Assembly (NCBI RefSeq): GCF_025133575.1
Contig: NZ_CP104011.1
Span: 5,526,965-5,590,964, forward strand
From: Pseudomonas sp. GCEP-101
GTDB lineage: Bacteria; Pseudomonadota; Gammaproteobacteria; Pseudomonadales; Pseudomonadaceae
Reading direction: 5' to 3'
Length of the DNA stretch: 64,000 nt
Below are positions 25,766-33,686 of the stretch, in pieces (the stretch's first letter is position 1; the number at the start of each line of letters is the position of its first letter). Below the pieces are notes generated by a model. The model ran no database searches. It worked only from the letters and a program-made list of their open reading frames with translations, and was not told the origin of the DNA. Made by a program: the position numbers and the translations under genes.

Positions 25766-26839
25766 TCAACGGCTGCGTACCCGCTCGACGTAGGCGCCCA
25801 GCGGCCGGGTCAGCCTGCGCTTGAGCCGGCTGCCGAAGGATTCGCCCCGAAAGACCGGCGCCGCGACCACCTGCTCCTGCGCCTCGCGGTACTGCGGGAA
25901 GAGGCGCAGGGCATGGCCGCGATTGATGCCGTAGCGCTGCTCCGCCGACCACAACGGGTTGGCTTCCAGGGTCTGGCAGGTCAGGGTCGTGACCGGCGCC
26001 GGGGCGAAGGGGAAATCGCTGCCGAAGAGAATCTGCGACGGCGCTACCAGCTCCTTCAGCGCCGCCATGGAATAGCGCGAGGGCGACAGTGCGGTGTCGT
26101 AATAGAAGCGCTGGAGGTAGTTCATCACTCCTTGCGGCGCCTTGTCCTGGAACTGCGGCAGGGCATTGGCCAGCGACACGCGCCAGGCCACGTAGGGCAG
26201 GAAACCGCCGCCGTGGGCCAGGATCCAGCGGATGCGCGGGTACTTCTCCAGGGTGCCGGTGAGGATCAGGTTGACCGCCGCGCGGGTGGTGTCGCAGAGG
26301 AACTCGACGAGAAAACCCGGTGCGGCGATGCCGAGCTTCTCGCTGCTCTCGTGCATGTTCGGGTGGACGAAGACGATGGCCGCCCGGCGGTCCAGCTCGG
26401 CCATCAGCTCGTCGAAGCGCGCATCGCCGAGGAACACGCCGTCGGTACTGCCCAGCAGCACCACGCCGTCGGCCGCGAGTTCGTCCAGCGCGCGGACCGC
26501 TTCGCGGCAGGCGGCCTCCGTGAAGGGTGTCGGCAGCACGGCGAAGTTGCCGAATCGGCCGGGATGGTCGCTGCGCATCTGCGCGGCGAAATCGTTGCAG
26601 CGCATGGCCAGCTCGCGCGCCTGCTCCACCCCGCCGCCGAAATGCACGCCCGGCGCCGACAGCGAGGTGATGGCGGTCTGGATGCCGTTGAGGTCCATCA
26701 CCTCGATGGACTTCTGCGGCGTCCAGGTCGGCAGTGGCGCGCCGGCGACCATGGTCAGCCCCTTCTTCGCCATGGTGTCGACGAAGGCCGGCGGGATGAT
26801 GTGGTGGTGCACGTCGATTCGTCCGTGCTGGATCGTCAT
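25766..26839 (-). CDS. Amidohydrolase-2 family protein (ACMSD/decarboxylase-like)
   Basis: A 357-residue TIM-barrel metal enzyme. The N-terminal DVHHH block gives the metal ligands His11 and His13; further ligand segments are FVHPNMH, LAHGGGFLPY and LFGSDFPF. This pattern is that of amidohydrolase-2 proteins such as ACMSD and resorcylate decarboxylases. It lies between the OYE and SCP2-like genes on the minus strand. It could decarboxylate an aromatic acid or a ring-cleavage product, or hydrolyse one; the sequence does not decide. Confidence 0.85.
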   Translation of the reverse strand: MTIQHGRIDVHHHIIPPAFVDTMAKKGLTMVAGAPLPTWTPQKSIEVMDLNGIQTAITSLSAPGVHFGGGVEQARELAMRCNDFAAQMRSDHPGRFGNFAVLPTPFTEAACREAVRALDELAADGVVLLGSTDGVFLGDARFDELMAELDRRAAIVFVHPNMHESSEKLGIAAPGFLVEFLCDTTRAAVNLILTGTLEKYPRIRWILAHGGGFLPYVAWRVSLANALPQFQDKAPQGVMNYLQRFYYDTALSPSRYSMAALKELVAPSQILFGSDFPFAPAPVTTLTCQTLEANPLWSAEQRYGINRGHALRLFPQYREAQEQVVAAPVFRGESFGSRLKRRLTRPLGAYVERVRSR

Positions 26840-26872
26840 GGTGGTTGTCCTTGTGCTGATCCGGGGGCGGGC

Positions 26873-27253
26873 CTAGGCGGTCCGCGCGATCTTCATGGCT
26901 TCGTTGAACCACAGGGCCACCGCGAAACGGCCCTGCAGCCGGCACTGGCCGGCCTCGACGGCGCGCAGCATGTCCGTTTCGTCGCGACTGAGCATGACCC
27001 GCAAGGCATCGCCGCTGCTGCGCCAGTGCTGGGTGAAGTCCGGCCGCCGATGCACGCCGCGATGCAGGCTGAGCACGCCGCCGCGCAGCTGGTAGTAGCC
27101 GCCGACGCCGTCGGCGGAGAGTACCTGCAGCACGAAGGATTCCTCGTGCAGCAGTTCCTTGAAGCGCGCCGAACGGCGCTCGGCACGGCGCAGCAGGGGG
27201 ATCGAGGCCAGCATCAGCAGCCGCAGTTTCAGGGAATCGAAGAAGGCGCTCAT
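26873..27253 (-). CDS. SCP2/sterol-binding-like small protein
   Basis: A 126-residue protein. The frame is open further upstream, but ATG at 27253, one base after the stop of the preceding monooxygenase gene, is the natural start. After a basic N-terminal helix (FFDSLKLRLLMLASIPLLRR), the segment VLQVLSADGVGGYYQLRGGVLSLHRG with DALRVMLSRDETDMLRAVEAGQ and LQGRFAVALWFNEAM looks like an SCP2 lipid-binding fold. It may bind a hydrophobic substrate or acyl-CoA intermediate. The assignment rests on pattern only. Confidence 0.65.
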   Translation of the reverse strand: MSAFFDSLKLRLLMLASIPLLRRAERRSARFKELLHEESFVLQVLSADGVGGYYQLRGGVLSLHRGVHRRPDFTQHWRSSGDALRVMLSRDETDMLRAVEAGQCRLQGRFAVALWFNEAMKIARTA

Positions 27254-27254
27254 G

Positions 27255-28901
27255 TCAGCGGGCTCCACGCAGGCGGTTGAACAGCGAATGGCAATCCATC
27301 GGCAGGCTGTCGCCGCGCCAGCACACATGCTGGTCCGGGCGCACCAGGACGAAACGCCGCTCGTACAGCGCGGCCAGGTGGCGCTCGTGCAGCGGCAGCA
27401 CCGCCAGCGGCACGCGGCATTCGTCGGCGGCCGCCTGCAGCGGCGCGTAATCGTCGGCGTCGGCGTTGAACGCCAGGAGGGTGAAGCGATCCATCGGCAA
27501 CTGGTCGAACACCGCCGTGCCGTCGTCACGAAACGCACTGGGCAGGCGCGCACCGGACCAGGTGGTGGGCGTGTAGCGAATCTCATCGTAGGCGGGCTCG
27601 CTCGCGTGGTCGGCTTCGATCACCGGCGAGCCGTGGTAGCGATAGCCGATCTCGATGCCCAGGGATTCGTACAACCGCGAGACCTTGCGCTCGAACTCCG
27701 CACCGATGGCCCGGCGCGCCGATTCGCCCGCCGGCCCGTCGAGGAGCAACGCATCGGTGCTGTGCATCTGCGCCTCGAAAGTCGCCGCCGCGCACTTCTT
27801 CACGTGGTCACGGTTGCGCCGGGCGACGGGCAGGCGCTCGGCCTCGTAGCTCTCCAGCAGTTTCGGCCCGCCCCAGCCGGCCAGGCAGGCGGCGAGCTTC
27901 CAGGCCAGGTTGTGCGCTTCGGCGACGCCGGTATTCATGCCCAGGCCGCCGGTGGGCATGAACTGGTGCGTGGCATCGCCGGCGATGAACACGCGCTGCC
28001 GGCCGAATGAGCGAGCCACCAGGAACTGCGGACGCCATGGCCCGGACTGGACGATCTGGTAGTTGAGCTTCACCCCCAGCGCCGCGTCGATCACGCTTTC
28101 CAGCGACTCGCCCGGACGCGGTGCGAAGGGCCGGTGCAGCACATAGTCGTTGCGGCTGGCATCGGGCGAAACCAGCAGCCCGGCGAAGCCCGGACGGGTC
28201 AGCCAGGTGTGCCAGTACGGCTGGTTGCCGGGGAACAGCCCGGCGATCTCGTCCGACCGCAGGTGGATGATGAAGAGTTCACCGACCAGGTCGCGGGTGC
28301 CGTCGTAATCGATGTTGAGGAAATTACGCACGCGGCTGTTGGGGCCGTCGCAGCCGATCAGGTACTGGGCGAAGAACTGCTGCGCCTCGCCGTTATCCAC
28401 CTCATGGGCCATGGCCACCACGCCGGTGGAGCCCTGTTCGAAGCCGTACAGGCGCCAGCCCATGCGCAGCTCGATGTTGGGGTCGGCCTCCACCTCGGCC
28501 ATCAGCACCGGTTCCAGGTGCATCTGCGCGATGCGCTGCATCGACTCCAGCGGCAGGCTGCCATCGCGGCAGGCGCGGATGATTGCTTGTGCCTGCTGCA
28601 CCGGCTGGTAGATCAGGTGCCGGTCGGCCATGACCGTGTAGAACGGACCGCTGGCCGAGGCCGCCATGGCGGAATACTGGTTGGCCGTGAGCGGGTTGCC
28701 CGCGGCACGGATGCGCTCGGCCAGGCCGAGCTGGCGGAAGATCTCCATCGAGCGGCAGTTCACCACGTCCAGCTTGGGATGGCGGGTGGTCTCCTTGCGG
28801 TCGTTCAGCAGCACCGAACGCACGCCCAGGCGGCTCAACGCCAGCGCCAGGGTCAGGCCGACCGGGCCGGCGCCACTGATGAGTACAGGGACGTCGATCA
28901 T
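27255..28901 (-). CDS. FAD-dependent aromatic monooxygenase (PHBH family), copy 2
   Basis: A 548-residue flavoprotein monooxygenase with FAD motif LISGAGPVGLTLALALS (Gly10, Gly12, Gly15), the DG motif region IGCDGPNSRVRNFL, and VFIAGDATHQFMPTGGLGMNTGVAEAHNLAWKLA. It resembles 2-polyprenyl-6-methoxyphenol/phenol hydroxylase relatives and ends in a degenerate thioredoxin-like domain. Its start overlaps the stop of copy 3 (ATGA at 28898-28901). It and copy 3 are likely to act in sequence or on different ring positions of one compound. Confidence 0.88.
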   Translation of the reverse strand: MIDVPVLISGAGPVGLTLALALSRLGVRSVLLNDRKETTRHPKLDVVNCRSMEIFRQLGLAERIRAAGNPLTANQYSAMAASASGPFYTVMADRHLIYQPVQQAQAIIRACRDGSLPLESMQRIAQMHLEPVLMAEVEADPNIELRMGWRLYGFEQGSTGVVAMAHEVDNGEAQQFFAQYLIGCDGPNSRVRNFLNIDYDGTRDLVGELFIIHLRSDEIAGLFPGNQPYWHTWLTRPGFAGLLVSPDASRNDYVLHRPFAPRPGESLESVIDAALGVKLNYQIVQSGPWRPQFLVARSFGRQRVFIAGDATHQFMPTGGLGMNTGVAEAHNLAWKLAACLAGWGGPKLLESYEAERLPVARRNRDHVKKCAAATFEAQMHSTDALLLDGPAGESARRAIGAEFERKVSRLYESLGIEIGYRYHGSPVIEADHASEPAYDEIRYTPTTWSGARLPSAFRDDGTAVFDQLPMDRFTLLAFNADADDYAPLQAAADECRVPLAVLPLHERHLAALYERRFVLVRPDQHVCWRGDSLPMDCHSLFNRLRGAR

Positions 28902-30526
28902 GCCGCCACTCCTTGAAGTTGGTTGCTGTGGTGCACCAGCGACAGGCCGGCGAGGAAGCGCGCGGCGACGCGATCGAACTGGTCGGCGCGGCCTGCATCG
29001 AAAACGTAGCGGTCAGGGCGGATCAGCACGAAGTCCATGCCGGCGCCATCGAACCAGTCCTGCAACGCGCCGGTGGGGTCGCCCAGTACCGGGCCGTCCG
29101 GGTCCTCGGCGAACTCCAGCACGCGCAGGTCCACCTGCTGCGCCAGTCGCTCCAGCACAGCGCCGTGGCTGGCCAGGCGACCGCGCCGGGCCAGCACGGC
29201 AAAGCCGTGGCCCAGGGCTTCGTCGAGCAGCACCCGCTCGCCCTCCTCGCCTCGCGTCACCTTCGGCTGCAGCGCCAGGTGACCGGACAGCCGGTGCCCC
29301 CAACCGCAGAAACCGGCGGCCAGCGGCTTCTTGCGATTGGCCTTGTCGGTGAACGCCTTGTTGGCGAACGGCACCAGCCCGGCGATGCGGAACAGCAGCC
29401 AGTCGCGCAGGAAGGCCACGCCACGATGGCGGGTCTGGATGACGTTGCCCAGGAACATGGCGCCGTTGATGATCTCGCGCACATGGGCCGAACGCTCGGC
29501 CACGTAATCGTCGAACAGCGCCGGCCGCGCCGTCCCGCGCAGCACCAGGTCCAGGCGCCAGCACAGGCTGTGGGCGTCACGGACGCCCGAGCACATGCCC
29601 TGGCCGAGGAATGGCGGCATCTGGTGCGCCGAGTCGCCGGCCAGGATGATCCGGCCATTGCGCCAGTCGTTGGCCCACAGGCCGTGGAACTTGTAGTAGG
29701 CGATGCGGGTGATCTCGATCTTGTCGAGATCGACGAAGTCGCGCAGCTGTTCGCGCACCAGCGCAGGGTCGGTGGCCTCGCGCTCGGATTTGCCGCCGGT
29801 GACCATGAACTGCCACTCGTAGTACGGGCCGGCCATCGGCACGTAGGTGACCGGCTGGGCCGGGTTGCACACCTGGGAATGGTTGGCTGGCAGCAAGGCG
29901 TCCTTCTGCCCGGAACGGGTCTTGGTATCCACCACCACCCAGGCCTCGTCGAAGTCCGCCGACTCCAGGCGCAGCCCGGCTTCGCGGCGGACGAAGCTCT
30001 TGCCGCCATCGCAGCCGATCAGGTAGCGCGCCTGGAACACCCGCTCGCTGCCATCGCGCTGCACGGCCGTGGCGCGCACGCCTTCGGCGTCCTGCTCGAC
30101 GCCGGTGACGCGGCAGCCATACACCGGGGTGACGTTGGGATAGCGCTTGAGACCGTCGTGGAAGTGCCGCTCCAGGGTCGGCTGGTGGAACCACCAGGCG
30201 CCGGGATGGCCGTAGCGGCGATCCTGGCTGCCGATGCGCGAGCGTGTCACCGGCTTGCGTCCGGGGCGCAGGATGATCTCCATGTCGGTGAACGACTCGC
30301 TGGTGCGGCCGATGTCGTCGGCCAGGCCGGCGAACTGGAAGATGCGCATGATTTCGTCATCGAAATGCACGGCACGCGGGGCGTAGTAAAGGTCCTCGTC
30401 GCGCTCCAGGCCGACCACCGACCAGCCATAGCGGCCCAGCAGGTTGGCCAGCACCGCCCCGGTGGGACCGAGGCCGACGATGATCACGTCACAGGTTGTC
30501 GTTCTTGTTGTGGTGGACGGTTGCAT
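28898..30526 (-). CDS. FAD-dependent aromatic monooxygenase (MhpA-like), copy 3
   Basis: A 542-residue enzyme that heads the leftward operon. FAD motif IIVGLGPTGAVLANLL (Gly18, Gly20, Gly23), IGCDGGKSFVRREAGL, and IILAGDSAHQMPPFLGQGMCSGVRDAHSL are those of 3-(3-hydroxyphenyl)propionate hydroxylases. The start at 30526 has GGAG 7 bp upstream; the open frame extends 14 codons further without an RBS and into the operator region. An 18-bp palindrome lies 35 bp upstream, so the operon is probably repressed by the divergent TetR protein. Confidence 0.9.
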   Translation of the reverse strand: MQPSTTTRTTTCDVIIVGLGPTGAVLANLLGRYGWSVVGLERDEDLYYAPRAVHFDDEIMRIFQFAGLADDIGRTSESFTDMEIILRPGRKPVTRSRIGSQDRRYGHPGAWWFHQPTLERHFHDGLKRYPNVTPVYGCRVTGVEQDAEGVRATAVQRDGSERVFQARYLIGCDGGKSFVRREAGLRLESADFDEAWVVVDTKTRSGQKDALLPANHSQVCNPAQPVTYVPMAGPYYEWQFMVTGGKSEREATDPALVREQLRDFVDLDKIEITRIAYYKFHGLWANDWRNGRIILAGDSAHQMPPFLGQGMCSGVRDAHSLCWRLDLVLRGTARPALFDDYVAERSAHVREIINGAMFLGNVIQTRHRGVAFLRDWLLFRIAGLVPFANKAFTDKANRKKPLAAGFCGWGHRLSGHLALQPKVTRGEEGERVLLDEALGHGFAVLARRGRLASHGAVLERLAQQVDLRVLEFAEDPDGPVLGDPTGALQDWFDGAGMDFVLIRPDRYVFDAGRADQFDRVAARFLAGLSLVHHSNQLQGVAA

Positions 30527-30560
30527 TGCTTGCTCCAGTGGAAGACATTGCCGAATCATT

Positions 30561-30578
30561 TTGAACACTAGTGTTCAA
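30561..30578. promoter_or_regulatory. TetR operator palindrome, monooxygenase-operon side
   Basis: TTGAACACTAGTGTTCAA is a perfect 18-bp palindrome 35 bp upstream of the leftward operon. A near copy lies at 30739 on the other side of the same 263-bp intergenic region, next to the TetR gene. The pairing strongly suggests one regulator acting on both divergent promoters. Confidence 0.75.
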
Positions 30579-30738
30579 TTCGGTCAACTGGAGATCAATT
30601 TTTAATCTATCGGCTGGGCCAAACCCGCCGCGCAGAGCCTTTCCCGGACAGCGCGCGCGGGCTGGAAAGGCCCGTAGAACGGGGAGAACCGGGAAAAAGG
30701 CAGGCAAATTGACCTCGCATGCACCCTGTTGACTTATT

Positions 30739-30756
30739 TTGAACGCACGTGTTCAA
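30739..30756. promoter_or_regulatory. TetR operator palindrome, tetR side
   Basis: TTGAACGCACGTGTTCAA shares both outer arms (TTGAAC/GTTCAA) and length with the perfect palindrome at 30561-30578, differing only in the centre. It lies 33 bp upstream of the TetR start, a position suited to autoregulation. Confidence 0.72.
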
Positions 30757-30789
30757 TCACCCCACGCTTGACCCTGGAGCCATCTCTTC

Positions 30790-31404
30790 ATGGAAACCCT
30801 CAACCCCGTACAACGCCGCATCCACCAGGCCGCCCTGCGCCTGTTCGCCGAGAAGGGCGCCAGCCAGGTGAACATCAGCGACCTCGCACAGGAAGCCGGC
30901 GTGGCCCGGGGCACCGTCTACAACAACCTGCAGTCCATCGATGACCTCTTCCAGCACGTGGCCAGCCACCTCTCGGTGGAAATGCACCAGCGCGTGGTGA
31001 AGAGCTTCGGCGAAACCGCCGATCCCGCCCTGCGCCTGGCCAACGGCATCCGCTTCTTCATCCGCCGGGCCCATGAGGAACCGCACTGGGGCGCCTTCAT
31101 CAGCCGCTTCTCGATGAGCGAGGATTCGCTGCGCGGCATGTGGTTCGGCCCGCCCACCGCCGACCTGCTCAGCGGGCTCGCCAACGGCCGCTACAGCTTC
31201 CGCCAGGAGCAGCTGCCGTCGGTGATCTCGATGATCGCCGGCACCGTGCTCAGCTCCATGTTCCTGGTCCTGGAGGGCCACCGGACCTGGCGCCAGGCCG
31301 GCAGCGACGCAGCGGAACTGATCCTGCGCGGCCTCGGCGTGGCGCCGGAGGAAGCGCGCAGCCTGTCCACCGGCGAGCTACCGATGCTGCCGCCAGCGGA
31401 CTGA
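30790..31404 (+). CDS. TetR-family regulator (second of the catabolic locus)
   Basis: A 204-residue regulator with a clear TetR helix-turn-helix (about 8-58: RRIHQAALRLFAEKGASQV with VARGTVYNNLQSIDDLF). It is divergent from the monooxygenase operon and 79 bp upstream of the dioxygenase gene. Paired palindromes flank the divergent promoters. It is the best candidate for repressor of both arms of the locus, released by substrate or an intermediate. Confidence 0.92.
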   Translation: METLNPVQRRIHQAALRLFAEKGASQVNISDLAQEAGVARGTVYNNLQSIDDLFQHVASHLSVEMHQRVVKSFGETADPALRLANGIRFFIRRAHEEPHWGAFISRFSMSEDSLRGMWFGPPTADLLSGLANGRYSFRQEQLPSVISMIAGTVLSSMFLVLEGHRTWRQAGSDAAELILRGLGVAPEEARSLSTGELPMLPPAD

Positions 31405-31483
31405 TCCAACCGAACCTGCCAACGCTCCTTCTCAGGGGCGATGGCGAAGCCTTGCCTGACGAAAGCCACGGAGAACAACAAAC

Positions 31484-32587
31484 ATGAGCCGTCAGCCCAC
31501 CTCCGCCCCTCGCACCACTGCCCTGGCGACGCCGCAACCGGCGCGCCATCCGCGGCCGACGGTCAGGGCTCGCGCGCTGGCCCACCTGATCTTCGAGCGC
31601 CCGGACCTGGAGCAGGCCAAACGCTTTCTCGGCGACTTCGGCCTGACGCTCGCGCGCCGCGATGCCGACTGCCTGTACCTGCGCGGCACCGGCCCGGCGC
31701 CCTACTGCTATCGGGTGCAGCAGGCGGCGCAGGCGCGCTTCGTCGGCCTGGGCCTGGCGGTGGAAAGCCGCGAGGACCTGCAACGCCTGGCAGGCCTGCC
31801 GGGCGCCTCGCCGATCCGGGCTCTGGAGTCGCCAGGAGGCGGCGAGAGCGTGACCCTGCGCGACCCTTCCGGCTTCGTCGTCGAGGCGATCCATGGCCAG
31901 CAGCCGGCCAGCGCGCTGGTGCACCGCCCGGCGTTGCCGCTGAACCAGGTCGACGAGGCGCTGCGCATCAACGCTACCCAACGCCCGCCGGTGGCGCCGC
32001 CGGACATCATCAAGCTCGGCCACGTGGTGCTGGAAGTGGCGGACTACCAGGCCACCTGCGCCTGGTACACCGAGCATTTCGGCTTCATCCCCAGCGACGT
32101 GCAGGTGCTGCCGGACGGCTCCCCGGCCGTGGCCTTCCTGCGCCTGGACCTGGGCGACACGCCGGCCGACCACCACACCCTCGCCCTCGCCCAGGGCTTC
32201 ATGGCCGCGTACAGCCACAGCGCCTACGAGGTGGTCGATGCCGACGCCGTGGGCATGGGCCAGCGGGTGCTGCGCGAACGCGGCTGGAGGCATGCCTGGG
32301 GCATGGGCCGGCACATCCTCGGCAGCCAGATCTTCGATTACTGGCAGGACCCCTGGGGCGACAAGCACGAGCACTACTGCGATGGCGACCTGTTCACCGC
32401 CGAGCGCCCCACCGGGCTGCACGCGGTCAGCCCCGACGCCATGGCGCAGTGGGGCCAGCGCATGCCCAGGAGCTTCACCAAGCCGCCGATGAACCTGCGC
32501 AACCTGCGCGCCTTGCTGCACAACCTGCGCCACAGCCCCGACCTCACGCTGCGCAAGCTGGTCACGCTGGCGCGGATGTTCGGCTAG
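31484..32587 (+). CDS. Extradiol ring-cleavage dioxygenase (VOC superfamily)
   Basis: A 367-residue two-module VOC protein. The catalytic module has the three Fe(II) ligands of type I extradiol dioxygenases: His180 (IKLGHVVLEV), His245 (YSHSAYEV) and Glu296 (KHEHYCDGD). Their spacing (65 and 51) nearly equals that of BphC (His146, His210, Glu260). The N-terminal module (about 30-140) is non-catalytic and preceded by a ~28-residue low-complexity leader that is unusual for the family. It would open a catechol made by the flavin monooxygenases by meta-cleavage. The substrate side chain is unknown. Confidence 0.85.
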   Translation: MSRQPTSAPRTTALATPQPARHPRPTVRARALAHLIFERPDLEQAKRFLGDFGLTLARRDADCLYLRGTGPAPYCYRVQQAAQARFVGLGLAVESREDLQRLAGLPGASPIRALESPGGGESVTLRDPSGFVVEAIHGQQPASALVHRPALPLNQVDEALRINATQRPPVAPPDIIKLGHVVLEVADYQATCAWYTEHFGFIPSDVQVLPDGSPAVAFLRLDLGDTPADHHTLALAQGFMAAYSHSAYEVVDADAVGMGQRVLRERGWRHAWGMGRHILGSQIFDYWQDPWGDKHEHYCDGDLFTAERPTGLHAVSPDAMAQWGQRMPRSFTKPPMNLRNLRALLHNLRHSPDLTLRKLVTLARMFG

Positions 32588-32732
32588 GGCCGCCAGCGTG
32601 CACCGCCGCCGTCTGCTCGCCCGCGCCGCCCTGCTCATGGCCGGGGCGCTGCTGGCCCGCCCAGGCGCCGCTCGCCCGATAACGACAATCGCCGCGCCCA
32701 CGCGGCCAACCGCTGTACCAGGAGTCGCTTCC

Positions 32733-33686
32733 ATGCCCGTCCACGTAGTCCACTTCGAACACCAGAACGAACGCCACTGGGGCGTACTCCGCCAGGGGCG
32801 CATCAGCCTCATTCCGGGCCGCTTCGCCAGCACCGGCGAGCTGATCCGCCAGGCCCGCGTCGAGGAACTTGCCAAGCTGCAGGGCGGCGAACTGGCCCTC
32901 GACGAGGTGACGCTGCTCTCGCCGATCACCCGCGACCAGCAGTTCGTCTGCCAGGGCGCCAACTATCGGCAGCACATGATCGAGTCGGGCATGGACCCGG
33001 ACGCCAAGCACTTCAACATGATCTTCACCAAGGCGCAGAGCTGCATCGTGGCCGCCGACAGCGACCTGATCAAACCGCGCCAGGTGCGCTTCCTCGATTA
33101 CGAAATCGAACTGGGCCTGGTGCTGCGCCGCGAGATCACCGGCAAGGTCGCGGTGACCGACGCCAACCTGCACGAGTTCATCGCCGGCGTGGTCATCGTC
33201 AACGACTACTCCGCGCGGGATATCCAGATCCCGCAGATGCAGTTCTACAAGGGCAAGAGCTTCCGCACCTTCGGCCCGGTGGGGCCGTACCTGTGCCTGC
33301 TGGGCCAGGCGGACATGCACTACCTCAAGGACCTGCGCCTGCGCCTGACGGTGAACGGCCAGGTGCGCCAGGACGACAGCACCGCCAACCTGGTGCACGG
33401 CCCGGCGGCGACCCTGAGCGAACTCTCCGGCGTGCAGGACTTCGCCGCCGGCGACCTGATCGCCACCGGCACCCCGGCCGGCTGTGCGCTGTCGATTCCG
33501 TCGCCGGCCAAGCAGCGCATCGCCGCGCTGCTGCCGGAACGGGTCAAGTGGCAGGCCTTCATGAAGGCCCAGGAAGGTCGCAGCCAATACCTCAAGGCAG
33601 GCGACGTGGTCGAAGCCAGCATCCGCAGCGCCGACGGCGTGATCGACCTGGGTGTGCAGCGCAACCGCGTGGTGGAGCAAGCCTGA
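32733..33686 (+). CDS. Fumarylacetoacetate hydrolase (FAH) family protein
   Basis: A 317-residue protein. The ATG at 32733 follows GGAG by 8 bp and gives the family N-terminus; the frame opens at 32598, but that segment is Ala/Arg-rich and lacks an RBS. Metal-binding residues lie in FLDYEIELGLVL and the following VIVNDYSARDIQIPQMQFYKGKSF, with LIATGTPAGCALSIP near the end. FAH-family members cleave C-C bonds or isomerise and hydrate meta-cleavage products. Located between the dioxygenase and the CoA ligase, it probably processes the ring-opened product. Confidence 0.88.
   Translation: MPVHVVHFEHQNERHWGVLRQGRISLIPGRFASTGELIRQARVEELAKLQGGELALDEVTLLSPITRDQQFVCQGANYRQHMIESGMDPDAKHFNMIFTKAQSCIVAADSDLIKPRQVRFLDYEIELGLVLRREITGKVAVTDANLHEFIAGVVIVNDYSARDIQIPQMQFYKGKSFRTFGPVGPYLCLLGQADMHYLKDLRLRLTVNGQVRQDDSTANLVHGPAATLSELSGVQDFAAGDLIATGTPAGCALSIPSPAKQRIAALLPERVKWQAFMKAQEGRSQYLKAGDVVEASIRSADGVIDLGVQRNRVVEQA

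Noticed and set aside
32598..32732. N-terminal extension of the FAH protein resembling a signal peptide
   Set aside because: No RBS at 32598, while GGAG precedes the ATG at 32733 that gives the family N-terminus; FAH enzymes are cytoplasmic.
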